From positions 7,566,001 to 7,630,000 of the forward strand of contig OX485806.1 of the NCBI GenBank assembly GCA_950295325.1: a stretch of DNA of 64,000 nt, in the 5' to 3' direction. This document shows, one piece after another, positions 22,580 to 33,813 of the stretch. Source of the stretch: Polytrichum commune. Taxonomy: Eukaryota > Streptophyta > Polytrichopsida > Polytrichales > Polytrichaceae. The notes under the pieces were generated by a model, which was not told where the DNA came from, did not search any database, and was given only the letters and a program-made list of their open reading frames with translations. The position numbers and the translations under genes were made by a program. Each line of letters begins with the position of its first letter. The first letter of the stretch is position 1.

Positions 22580-24560
22580 ATGGCCAAAAGACAAAGAACA
22601 ATGAGGGATATGTTTTCGAGGAATGAAGGTTATGTAGATGTGTCCAATGAATCATTAACAAACACATCAAACACTAAGAAGGACCTGACTCAAGTTGAGG
22701 AAGCAAGATTAGCTTAGAAAGATGCTTGGTATTCTTAATTTTATTGGATTGAATTTATTTCAAACCTAGGTAGGATTTTTTGTAAAGTTTGTAGAGATAA
22801 GTAGGCCAAAAATGTGTTTGCAAGAGTTGGTTCAGTAAATACTAAGGTTTCAGCCTTTCATGACCATAACATGTTTGTAGAATACAAAAATTAGAATGAG
22901 CTGCTAATCAAGGTGACAAAATAATGAAAAAATTTGTTGAGAAAACCATTAAAGCATGTGTTGATGCTCTAATCACTCTGTTTAGGCCGGCTTATTTCTT
23001 AGCTAAGGAGACAATCCCTTTAACAAAGTTTCCATCTCTTTGTAAGTTGCTTTTGAGATCTAAATCCAATATTATTGAAAGTCTTCACCATGATGAAAAA
23101 TCATGTGCTGAAATGGTGTTATGTATTTCAAATAAAATTTAGAATTTTTTTTTGGATAAAATTAGGAATTCAATTTTTCTTAATAATGATTGATGATTCA
23201 ACTGATGCCACATTTGTAGAAGATGGACTGTCTATTAGCATTTCTTGGGATTTGCTTGAGATTGCAAATGGCAAAAAAAACGTTGAAGAAATTTTTCAGA
23301 AGTTATTGAAATATGTGAAGAAGTGGGGTTTGGATTTTAATAAGTGTATTGTTTTTGGATCTGATGGCTGTTCTACAATGGTAGGAAGTAAGACTGGTGT
23401 AGCAACTAGACTTAAAGTGGTTAGTTCCTTTGTTATTTCAGTTCATTGCATTGCTCATAGGACCAATTTGGGTATTTTGTAAGCTGCTGAATCTAGTGAA
23501 TGTAAGATTGTATCTTTTGAAATTGACAAGACCATCAACTTATTGGCTGCTCATTTCAAAAAGTCAAGCAAAAAAAAAATCGTTCTTCATGCTATTTAGG
23601 AGTTAAATGATGCCCAAGAAATACTGAAAAGGTTTCATAAAATTAGGTAGTTGTCTAGGTCTGAAGAAATCAACACCTTGTGTGATTCCCTAGAATCAGT
23701 CTTGGTTTTCTTCAAGAATGTGCCAAAGAAGAAAGGTAATGGTACAATTTTTTTGTTATATGATAAATTAAGGTCCTTTGAATTCATTTATATTTTATAT
23801 GTTTTAGTTGATTTGCTTTATGGTTTGTCTATCTTATGTAAGATTTTTCAGCGCAAATATGTGGATGTAACAACACTTGGCTCAATTCTGAGGACTGAAA
23901 TTGAAAGTATTCGTATGTTCTATATTATGGAGAATACTCATCTGAATGAATGTATTTTTAATGAAAATACATGTTATAATGTCATTCCAAGTATTGGCCC
24001 CCTAATAGATACCTTATGAGGTTGTCAAGTAAAATTAGGGGGCCAAATTGCATTATGTAGACATGAGCTGATTTGGAAGAAGCTTTTATTTTTCAGAAAG
24101 TATATGCTGAAGTTGTGTGTAGGGCTTTAGAGGCTAGGTTTAGTGACAATGATATTATTTCTATTTTTAGTGTTTTAAATCCTTCTAACATGCCTTCAAA
24201 GAAGGTTGGATTAATGTCATGGGATATCACAGAGTTGAAGTTTCTTTTGGAGCGATATAGTGTGCAAAAAAATTTGGAAGGTAAAATTTTCTATTCCCTT
24301 GTTGATTAAGATACATGTAGAAGAGAATTTTTTAATTTCAAATTGCAAGCTAGTTTGGATTGGAATAATAAAACCTTTCAGCTATGGTAACTTATAATGA
24401 ACCTTTGCAAGTGAAATATGCCAATATTATTTTACTAGCTGAGATAGCAAGATGCTAGTGTGTAAGTACAACAATTTGTGAGAGGTTTTTTTTTCAATCT
24501 AAAATGTCATTAAAATAAAGTAAAAGAATACCTTAATTAAAATGATGAGCTGCTATTACT
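22580..24560 (+). pseudogene. hAT-type transposase, degenerate
   Basis: Begins with the basic start MAKRQRTMRDMF, then a zinc-finger-like region with FCKVCRDK, a central domain with DDSTDATFVEDG, GSDGCSTMVG and HCIAHRTNL (the D-D and CxxH motifs seen in hAT transposases of the DUF4371/ZNF862-like group), and a C-terminal dimerisation motif near 24475-24540 (ICERFFFN, then LRN-like residues). Stops and frameshifts break the frame repeatedly (pieces 22580-22717, 22924-23142, 23075-23482, 23651-24019, 24073-24309). The family usually has about 600-800 residues and this relic covers most of that length. Terminal inverted repeats were not located. The element is not self-mobile. Confidence 0.75.
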
Positions 24561-24975
24561 TTTCTAATTGCACATTATTTACTGTAAAGGCAAAAATGTT
24601 GGGCCACCTCATTCTGATGATAGCTGCAAACGGCTTGGAGGTTAATCGACCATTTATATTCTCAACTTTGCTAATGATATGCAAGCAAGTTTCAGAATCT
24701 CAAGACTTATCAAAATGAGTGGACCTACAACTTCGAGCCACTCTGGAGCGCGATTTTCGTCTATGCTATCCTTCAAAGTGGAACATCCTACGCCAACTGA
24801 GAAAACCACTGGAAGAAGCAAGGAATCTCATTTCTCACCTCTCAACTGAAGAAATTAATGAAGATATTGGTTGGTCTTTTGTTGGCTTCATTCTTGATGA
24901 CGAAGAATGGGATGTTCAGGTTGAAGCCAAAATCGGGGTTATTATCTGGTCTCATCTCTTCAAAGAGAGAGAGAG

Positions 24976-25341
24976 ATGACTGGTGTTGCTCTCCGAGAGG
25001 GCTTCAACCTAGCCATTGAGATAGCCCCAACATTTGCATGAAGAAAATCAGAATTTCAATCCAACATCAGTCTTCTAAATCTTCATTGCTTGAAGATCAT
25101 TTTTTCAGGTGCATGCTCTGTTGAGGCAGCAGAATTTCTGAAGGTGATTGAATTTGAAGAAAGCATTACTGAGCAACAACGAAACTGGTTTTGTGCTGCA
25201 ATCCATCGTATGATAAATTCAGAGAGAATAAGGTTGGCCGTATTCATTACCGGTTTGGAGTTCTTCACCACCTCAAAGATCAAGGTCAAGCTATTGGACA
25301 AGGACGATGAGCCCTGCATTCAATCCAGCACGTGATTTACA
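24976..25341 (+). pseudogene. HECT-domain-like C-terminal fragment
   Basis: One frame, broken by an in-frame TGA near 25036-25041, reads TGVALREGFNLAIE, LKIIFSGACSVEAAEFLKVI, WFCAAIHRM and LAVFITGLEFF. This order (GF turn, ISG-like loop, helix, then aromatic-rich W-F and FxTG) resembles the C-lobe of HECT ubiquitin ligases of the G2E3-like type. The frame ends at SST-TGA where a HECT protein would place its catalytic cysteine after S-T. A preceding 86-residue frame (24719-24979) may be the upstream part. The assignment rests on pattern only. Confidence 0.4.
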
Positions 25342-25350
25342 TGATTTTAG

Positions 25351-25385
25351 TTAAGGTGTTTTGTGTTAGGCACAAAACACCTTAA
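25351..25385. repeat. perfect 15-bp hairpin, 5-nt loop
   Basis: TTAAGGTGTTTTGTG at 25351-25365 is followed by TTAGG and then its exact complement CACAAAACACCTTAA at 25371-25385. It lies just after the HECT-like fragment and could be a transposon end-to-end junction or a transcript hairpin. Confidence 0.8.
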
Positions 25386-26459
25386 TGTTGTCTTGAGGTT
25401 GCTTTGGAAGGGCCGCAAGATGATTATGGTTATATTTTGGTTGAGGCCATGGAGTTGTGGAGAAATAGTTTAAAATGGAGGTATTTGTATTCACACCCTG
25501 AAAAATATTTTGCTGGTCACTCTTCTCAAATTGGTGGAAATGATGATTTACATGATTTTTGATGTTACATTTCATTATTTTTCTTGAAAGGTATATTTTG
25601 TAACTTTTTTTTGAATTTTTTTTATCAAATCTTACTTCATTGAAATTGATGAAGGGGAATTCTTGGCCTTCAATTGGGAAGGGTTAGGCCAGGTTTAAAT
25701 CCTACCAAGGATTATTTTGATTTTTTACTACAGCTGATTTTGAATTTTTACTGCTGCTGATTTTAATTTTTTTACAGCAGTTGATTCAAAATTGTGTATG
25801 CCAGTTTTTTAGCTGATTGGTTTAGAAACATTAAGGAAATATAACCGAAATGATTTTTTTTCCAAAGGTTATGAACTGGATGGTTTACATAAATTGTAGT
25901 CACAACCGAGAGACCATAAAAAATTTACTGAACGCATGTTGACAAACTAGGAAAATTACCTACTTTGCGTGGAATCTTCCCGAACTGTGTTGCAATCCAT
26001 GAGAGCGAGGTTGACTACGTCGTGTAGATAGGATGCCATCATTAGCCATTGAAGTCCACATAGGGTCCATTTTTTTAATGTTTTGAAACTGGGCGGCAAC
26101 GATAACCACCTCCCTACACCATACAATGTCCTTTGTCCCACGTTGTATAATTTGCAGGGACTGTTGGTGACATCCACGTAAATCCCCCCATCTTCTCACT
26201 ACTAGGAAAGAGGGTCCTTCTACACACAAAAAAACATAAAACTAATACTTTTCAAGGACCATGACACGTGTCATGGAAGTTGTAGCCACTGTGGAGAAGA
26301 TGTCATCTTAGACCCGTTTTATTTTTTAACAAATGAGATGTCAGAATCGTATCGTAATTTTAATTAGCAAGTACAAACTTTAACCTCGATCAGCGGTAAT
26401 TTTCTGATTATGGGTAATTCAATTAAAATTTTATTAGTACAAATCTCATCAAAAACAAT
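25386..26459. other. no supportable gene
   Basis: AT-rich with T tracts. Minus-strand frames at 25956-26229 are unidentified. Confidence 0.3.
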
Positions 26460-26640
26460 GTGTAGGTATTGGGTAAGTGCCTACCTCCGGTGGGTGCCTA
26501 CCCACCCACCTACCCCCCTACAGCTAGTGGGTGACTACCCACCTTCAAAGTTAGGTAAAGGGCGGAAGGCCAAGGCATTCGAATCTTGAACCTTATGGTT
26601 CCCACTTGGAGGTCTTAGCCACTAAGTCATTCAACTTCAC
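26460..26640 (-). mobile_element. tRNA-derived SINE candidate
   Basis: Read on the minus strand from about 26640, it has an A-box-like TTAGTGGCTAAG and, about 30 bases on, a B-box-like GGTTCAAGATTCGAATGCC. This is followed by a GC-richer body with CCCACC/GGTGGG palindromic blocks. No poly-A tail or target duplication was confirmed. Confidence 0.35.
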
Positions 26641-26689
26641 ATGTCATATAAGAAACACTTTAAACCTTTGTATATGGGGGTCACTATTC

Positions 26690-27115
26690 GCTCTCTACTC
26701 CTATTATTTACTGTCTATTATTAACTCTACTATTTACTGTATGATATTTATTGTTTAATGTTTATTGTTTGTTATTTACCATTTATTGTCTATTATTTAC
26801 TGTGTACTGCCTATGATTTATTATTGACTATCTATTATTTATTATTTATTGCCTATTATTTGCGGTTTATTGCCTATTATTATTATTATTTAATATTATT
26901 TAATAATTACTATATAGTATTTACTTTTTACTTTTTATAATATACTTTTTACTTTTTACTTTTTATAATTTATTATTTAAGATTAACGATATGTTATTTA
27001 TAGTATATTAATCAATATTTTCGGTCTATTATTATTATTTATTTTTCATAATATATTATTTACTATTTACTGTGAAATATTTAATATTTACTATTTACTA
27101 TGTAATATTATAATT
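26690..27115. repeat. AT-rich low-complexity tract
   Basis: Degenerate TATTTACT / TATTATTTA units repeat for about 400 bases. The open frame at 26758-26940 is a by-product of this. Confidence 0.8.
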
Positions 27116-28990
27116 CTTTAATGTCAAATGAATGAAAGATACACTTATATATGGTAATTGCCTCTCTCCTACCTTACTAGTTAATGAAGAAGGTGACTCA
27201 CATTTAGGTCTAGATCTAGCTAGATGATCTATAAAATTAATTAAAGATAGAACATTCTTTCACGGATCTTTTGCATGACAATAAAGTGACACAACTCCCA
27301 CACATGTAAGAAATATGTCGCGGAGCTCAAAACTCCAACACGAAAGTTTTTTATGTCATGGCCAGATGTCAAAGTGACCCTCCTTCCTTCTAGTCTTTAT
27401 TTGATTTTTGGTACTACGATGTCAATATTATTGACATGGCTCATCTCAAATGGGTGCACCGCCGCCCCCTTATTACGAATAACCGGCAGTTGGTCACAGA
27501 TGAACTGGTTGACATTGAGAAATAAATAATTGAAGGTCAAAGGAGTAGGGAAATAAGAATCATTTTAAATGAATATATAGTTGAATATATAAATGAATAT
27601 ACACCTGAGGGGAGATAAATTCCAATGAACAAAAGTTAAAAATATAATTATGGGGCCGCGAATATGAAAAAATATTCATCATATATACTAAACTTTGGAC
27701 ATTACCGACAATGTTTTATCTTATTCATGCAACTGTGGCATTCCCTTGTTACTCAAGCTGGTCCATGAAGGTCTTCCATCTCTAAATTGGTCCGCAATGT
27801 TTCCTTGCACATAGTCTCTGCTTCTTCACCATGTCATCTCTATCTTATTTAATGTAACCCAAGTGTTTTTTAGTTTCACTCGGATCTTTTGTTAGTTCCG
27901 CCACCGATGACATGAGCTACTGTAATGACTATTCTCTGTCAGCCAGTTGACTCTGCAGGTCTGCTTTTCAAATGGTAGTGTGAGAAAGAAGGCATTGCAG
28001 AATCAACCCTCTTCGTAGTTAGGTCTTGACATTGTTGGAGCATGATTTGTGGGTTGCAAAGCTTCAAATGTCCATCTAGTGTGTCCAGTATCATGCAAGG
28101 AATGATTTTTTGCGGTTGGGATTATAATCATCAAGTTTATACACTGAAACCGGTCATGCGGATGAAGTGATTGTATTCTCTAACATTGGTAAGTTTCATC
28201 AACTGTGGGCAGATGGCATCGATGGAGAAAGTAATAGAGACGCGATTTCACCAATGGTCCCAAAAGAAGTTGGTTGAAATTAAGTGAGGCTGTAGTGGAT
28301 CGGCTGCATACCTAGAGGTTGTAGTGGGTAGGCCTCTCCAATATTGCATTTTGTTGTGGCAACAAAATTCAAGAAAATACTGCCAATCACTATGACAATA
28401 ACTTCAAAATAAAATAACAATTCTTGGATTTATGAATGACAACTTTGGCACACATATTTGCCAAGCATATATACATTAATACATAATGGGAGTTTTAATG
28501 TTGTAGTGGGAAAATAAAAAATGTACTTATGTGCCAATTTTTTCCACGGCAATGGGGGTATCTCACGCTTGATCACCAACCGCAAGTGAGTGTTGGTTGT
28601 GTGCGGTCAATTTCAATTTTTGCTTACTTGTTGTTTGGGAAAGCGGATCCAGTGTTACAATTGCATTATTTTCCGTATTTCATTGTGGTATATTTTTCCG
28701 TGGCAGGTTGTGTTGCTAGATGTTGTTAGCATTGCCTCATTTTGTATTGTACTAATTTGTGATAAAGTATCGTGCGATCAGATCGGAATAATGACTGACG
28801 AGACGTTTGTGTGTGTGCACTAACACGCAATCCAAGTCCTTCAGATAAGGACTTGACTGGGGCTAGGTGGCATGAAGATTGTGATCGAGAGGCAGTTCCA
28901 GGTTGGCATGCAGTTGCTTACCTCATTTTGTTTTCTGGTGTTGTTGTTGAGGCTCCAATACATGACTCGAATGATGAGACTAATCGACCT
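27116..28990. other. no supportable gene
   Basis: Unidentified short frames only. Sequence is AT-rich with no repeat pairs that I could detect. Confidence 0.3.
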
Positions 28991-28993
28991 TAA

Positions 28994-29281
28994 GCTATTG
29001 CGGATATATGGGAGGATTTTTCTGTATTGCATATGCTTCAGCAGGGAACTTCTCCCTTGTTTATCTCGACGATGAAAAGGGATAGGATTGGACATCGAAT
29101 AACAAGGTTTCGTTTGGAGAATGGTTTGTTATTTCGATTGTGGTCAGTTGGGACAAGGCGTATTGTCCCTATACCGAATCAGAGGGCCTCCTTGGTGCGA
29201 CAAGTACATGAGGAATTTGGCCATTTTGGCATACGCAGGACACATTCAATGTTGCATGACCAATATTGGTGGATTGGCATG
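28994..29281 (+). pseudogene. Ty3/gypsy retrotransposon fragment (integrase zinc-binding region)
   Basis: The frame reads AIADIWEDFSVLHMLQQG, then KRDRIGHRITRFRLENGLLF, then IVPIPNQRASLVRQVHEEFG, HFGIRRTHSMLHDQYWWIGM. This is the stretch between RNase H and integrase in Ty3/gypsy pol, including the two histidines of the H2C2 zinc finger and the YWW-GM motif. The C-x2-C half is gone and unrelated sequence follows. A TAA at 28991 precedes it. It is a solitary scrap; no LTRs, RT or core integrase were found nearby. Confidence 0.75.
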
Positions 29282-29324
29282 TATCAGCATGAAGAAACAT
29301 CCACAAAAACCAAACTGAAAATTC

Positions 29325-29655
29325 GACCTACCCTGGTTTAGTTATGCTTATTGGAAGTGTTTGTATGTTGATTCATTAACGGAATGTACGGGACCTCTCA
29401 AATTTTTTTAATATTTTATTTGAATTAGCAAATGAATTTGATGACAGAGCCCAATATCTTCTAAACATGTACCTTTAAAGTATATGGGTGTTACTTGGTT
29501 TTTTCTTCATATTCTTTAGATTACACAATGACATGTGTTTCATTAGCAAATCTACAATAAAGCATCAACAAATATTGGACCTTCCTCGATTGAGTTATGG
29601 TTATTAAAAGTGCATGTGTGACTATTTTCCTAAGTGAATACATAGGTCCTCTTAA
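29325..29655 (+). repeat. two diverged ~75-bp direct repeats
   Basis: CCTACCCTGGTTTAGTTATG at about 29327 and CCTTCCTCGATTGAGTTATG at about 29579 begin related stretches that also share GTGTTTGTATG/GTGCATGTGTG and a GGACCTCTC/GGTCCTCTT ending. Alignment by eye, imperfect. Confidence 0.4.
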
Positions 29656-29659
29656 TTGT

Positions 29660-32600
29660 GTTACTTACTTAGGTAGGTTATTCAATATTAATTTAAGGTA
29701 TTACCTATGACAAATTTGAGTGCTTCAGAGTGAGGGGTACTTTATTTTAAACATGGTATTTGTGGAATATGTCATTTTCTCAAATGCAACGAAGGTTGGC
29801 TTGAATTGGTCTTTGGAGGCAACTTCTGCCAACTACACAAGTTTTTGCCAACTAATTTTTTCTCCAAAGTTCAAGTGCATTCCACAAGACTAGAAACTAA
29901 GTCAACCTTGAAAAAACATGTCACATTAAATAAACATTTTTTCAGGGGGTCTCCTCACTTAATTTCTAATAGCTTTAATATTTAACTACCCTATCAGTGC
30001 TTATAATACCAACCTTCATTCATATACATGGTGTTATTTTTTTTAGAAAACTTAACATTCAATGTTAAAACTAAAAGCACACATTCCATACAAAAGTGTT
30101 GAGTTTCAAAAGAGCCATCTAGACATTTACACATGGACTCGGAACTTACAACCTCAAAGTCTTTCACGTTGATAACACACATTCACTAAGATGTAGTGCA
30201 CTTAGAAATGAAATTTATTACAAAACTCCCCTCAAGGGTTTAGGCAACAATGCACTTTAGTTTGAAATGGTTGCATCTATATGTCCCATACATTACAATC
30301 CCAAAATTTGCTTCCTTGTTGTATCCTACCGGAGAGTTTTGGAGAGTCATTGCTATCGTCGTTTTGTGATGCTCAACTAACTACCACATTGTTCACATCC
30401 AACTTCAAGACTCACCTAGTTTGAGGAGGAAATTTGCAAGAAGAAAACCCCTTCTTCGTTCCAACTTTGTGCCTCTTTCCCATGTGGTATGGGTCATGGT
30501 GTCCCACCTTTTCTTCTATTAAGTGGTTACCTTTCTTGCTTGAAGTGACAAAGTTTTCTGATTTTTCAAACTAAATTGCTTAACTTAGATGGTCATTTAT
30601 AATGTCAAAAATGTTGTAGAAAAGATTCAACAATGTTTGTCCGAATCAGTCATTTTTTAGCAACCCTAGAAATAAGATATTTTCAAAGTTTTTGAGAAAC
30701 CTTGCATTGGGACAAGAATTTATACTTTATTTCTTAATAAGGAACGTTAATGAAGACCCTCTAGAGGCACTCACTTTAAAAATCCAAATAATTTGGGTGT
30801 GGGTTGCACAAGGTTTTGGTGGAGGAGTGCCAAAAGGGAAGGGGTCCTCCGGAAATGGGTGGAGACAATCCGGTTGGAGGCCCAAACCATGCTAGCCCCC
30901 CATTGTCAATCGATTCAAGGATGCATTGGGTACATAAGCCTTTACCTTCCCACTCATGGTTGTTTTTTTAGCACTCTTGGCAATAGTGGATAACTTTGTT
31001 CTTTTGAACGACATACATTCCGCTGTCATTACCGAAACCCAACAAGCACATGTTTGATGAAGTAGCAATTGCCAAGCAAATCATATGCATGGTTCAAGTA
31101 CACCGAGTTACACACACGTGTTAGTTTGTCCTTGAATAAATAATGAATGCCATTTAGCTATGATTTTAGAGTAGATTTGTAAATGGACAGACCTTGAAAT
31201 TTAATGGTGGGGTGTGCACCTAGATGTGTTCATTTCAATACTTGTACCCACACTAAATTGTGGGTCATTTATCATCTTTAAAAAGACTCTTTGAGCCTCT
31301 TTTAGAGTTGAAGAGAGTTCATCATACCCATCATCGAATACCTCCAATGCATCACACAAACCATGGAGGATGTCTATCAAATCCTCATGTGGCATCGACT
31401 AATTTAAAGCTAGCACCTATCTCGAGACTTGAACATCTCCATCCTCACCTTGCATTTGCTTTTGGGTAGGGACATCAACCGTCACATGCTTTGAGTCTTG
31501 TATTTTTATAATTTAAGAGTAAGTGAAACATTTTTTTTTGTCACTAGCCATTGTGGAAGGTGCTATAGTGAGCACCCTCAATAATGATTGTGCTTCCTTC
31601 AAATCCTCTTACAATGTTGCAATGACAAGATTGTTAGTAGCCACTCTTGAAGAGTCCTTTAGGTTTGGTATTGGTTCACTTTCAACAACAAAATGAAGCT
31701 CGTCCCATATATTTGATTGTTTATTATGTTGTCTACCAAATTGGAGACCATTGTTTGCGTACTCAATAGCACTTAAATGGTTTTAAGGTGTTAACACAAT
31801 TGAGGAGCTCGTGGAGGTCATAGGTTTTTTCTATGCTTATCATCCCTACTATCTTGGAGACTTTCTCTTCACAAGAATCAGAGCGTGTAAGATGCAAAGA
31901 CACCGATAATGTTGGATATTCATCTCTAAATAGTGTAATTAACAAGACTACAAATAGTGTACATTGATAGTAAAATTATTTTGTACAATCAAGTTTTGGG
32001 TATTACTCTCCATGGAGTGGTCTCCATGCTTCAACCACAACTACCACAATCTTAAAATAAAATAAAATAAACTTTGCACAAGTGTTGAGGCTCAGACACC
32101 CATAATTCACCATGCTTAGGGTCATCCAACAACCCCTTCAACATGTAGGTTTTACTTGCATAGCTATATGTCCTATGATGCAAAGCCCACACAACAACGA
32201 AATAATGGAGTTTTTTTGACCTAGAATCTTTGTAGCACCCTCTACCATACTGGTGTTCATATGAAACCTTGTAACAATGCTACAAATAAGGTTGGACACC
32301 AACAATGATCCTAGAGGATGACAAAAGGTTTGCCCCTCCTCTTGGTCGATAACGCCAAATCTGCAGGTTTACAACCCAAAACAAAGCCTTCGAGTTTCTT
32401 GGCATGTTTGATACCATTTAATTGAAACCAGAGGTTTGCTTACAATTCTTTCTTGGAAAAACACAACTAGACGTAATCACCACAAATCTTATACCTTATT
32501 GTGTACCATAAACACTTCAATTAGTTAGTTGGGTCACCAACAAGGACAAAGGGGAAGCAAATCAACAAGCAACACCATCATTGACAAATTGCAATATAGC

Positions 32601-33780
32601 AATGCCTTCTTAAACTTCATTTTTGTGGTCAAATGTAGTGAGTGTAAAAAAACATACCCTTAGGCGCATTGAATTGAAGGTGATCAACTTAATTGACACC
32701 CTCCCTACGCCACCAAGACCTTATATGAACAATGGGGAACAAATGTTTATTAATTAAAAATACCAAAAATGTTGTGTATGATAGCTTTGTAATTATCATT
32801 GCTATTGCCACTAAAGTCTTTGTTAAACTCGTTACACCAAATTCCAGCTGTAATGAAATTGCCATAATTCCATGATTTTTAGATTTATAATTGATCATCA
32901 AGCGAAATGAGCTTCGATTCTTTTTAGCAATTTGGCAACATGTAATGGAAACTTATCCATAGTTTCCTTGAAGATAAGGAGAGATTTCATATCACAATTA
33001 GGTTCATTGGGCTCGATGGTACTGACCCCAAAAGAGGTTGGAGGAGGTAAAGGTTCTTCGCCATCATATAACGGCGCGGGTTCTTCATCAGGTTGATCTC
33101 AGAATGTCAATCGTGTCGCCAATGGCTGCAACACAACATTGTTGAATGGATTCAAGAGGCAAAGCATAAACCTTAATATTTAAAACCTCCTTACTTATGT
33201 CATTCAACCTTTCAAGTCAAGGCGTAATTCTGCAATACTCTTCAACATCCCAACAAATTATTGTTATACCCAAAAAGCTATTACTAGTCTTATTTGTCAA
33301 TCCCCCTATACTACATCGAACCCTATGTTAATACAACCTCATTGTCCATGCCCTATTTTAAAATTTGATAACACCTATGTTTTGGAATATAGCCCTTACA
33401 CTGAACCAATCTTTACATAAAAGGAACACAAGACACCTTCCGTCTTTTTGCACGTAGTTATCGAAAATGACACAAATAACCTACCCGGGGTTCACTATTG
33501 AGCTATTGAGTGTTAAGTAGTTAATAAATATGAAGATGTAGTCCAATCCCCTTTAGACATGTGTCTTTATGGTGACAATTGGCTCTTGTAACCACATACC
33601 AATCCATTAAGAAAAGTAACCGAATAACACCCATGCCCATGGAAGGAGCCTCTCTCACCTTATCCAGAAATTCATTCCTAGGTTTTGGTGAGGCGAGAAC
33701 CGAGAGCAAAGCGGTCACATGAAACCTTCGTAGTTACGGTGCCCATTCATTCTTCGGAGGTGTAAGTTCGCAAGGGTTTG
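29660..33780 (-). other. gene-free stretch with coding-like minus-strand pieces
   Basis: Several minus-strand segments read like protein although stops separate them: 31201-31395 (MPHEDLIDILHGLCDALEVF), about 31540-31760 (NKQSNIWDELHFVV) and 31763-31945 (SCEEKVSKIVGMISIEKTYD). They may be exons or decay products of one old gene or transposon. No family is recognised. The rest of the stretch, including the TOC34 upstream region at 33500-33813, shows no clear motif and no TATA box I would trust. Confidence 0.25.
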
Positions 33781-33813
33781 GGTGGGGTTTTAGCGCAATC
33801 GGGCGTTGTGGTG

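Noticed and set aside
26758-26940. 60-residue tyrosine-rich frame
   Set aside because: Lies wholly in the AT low-complexity tract and reflects the TATTTA repeat.
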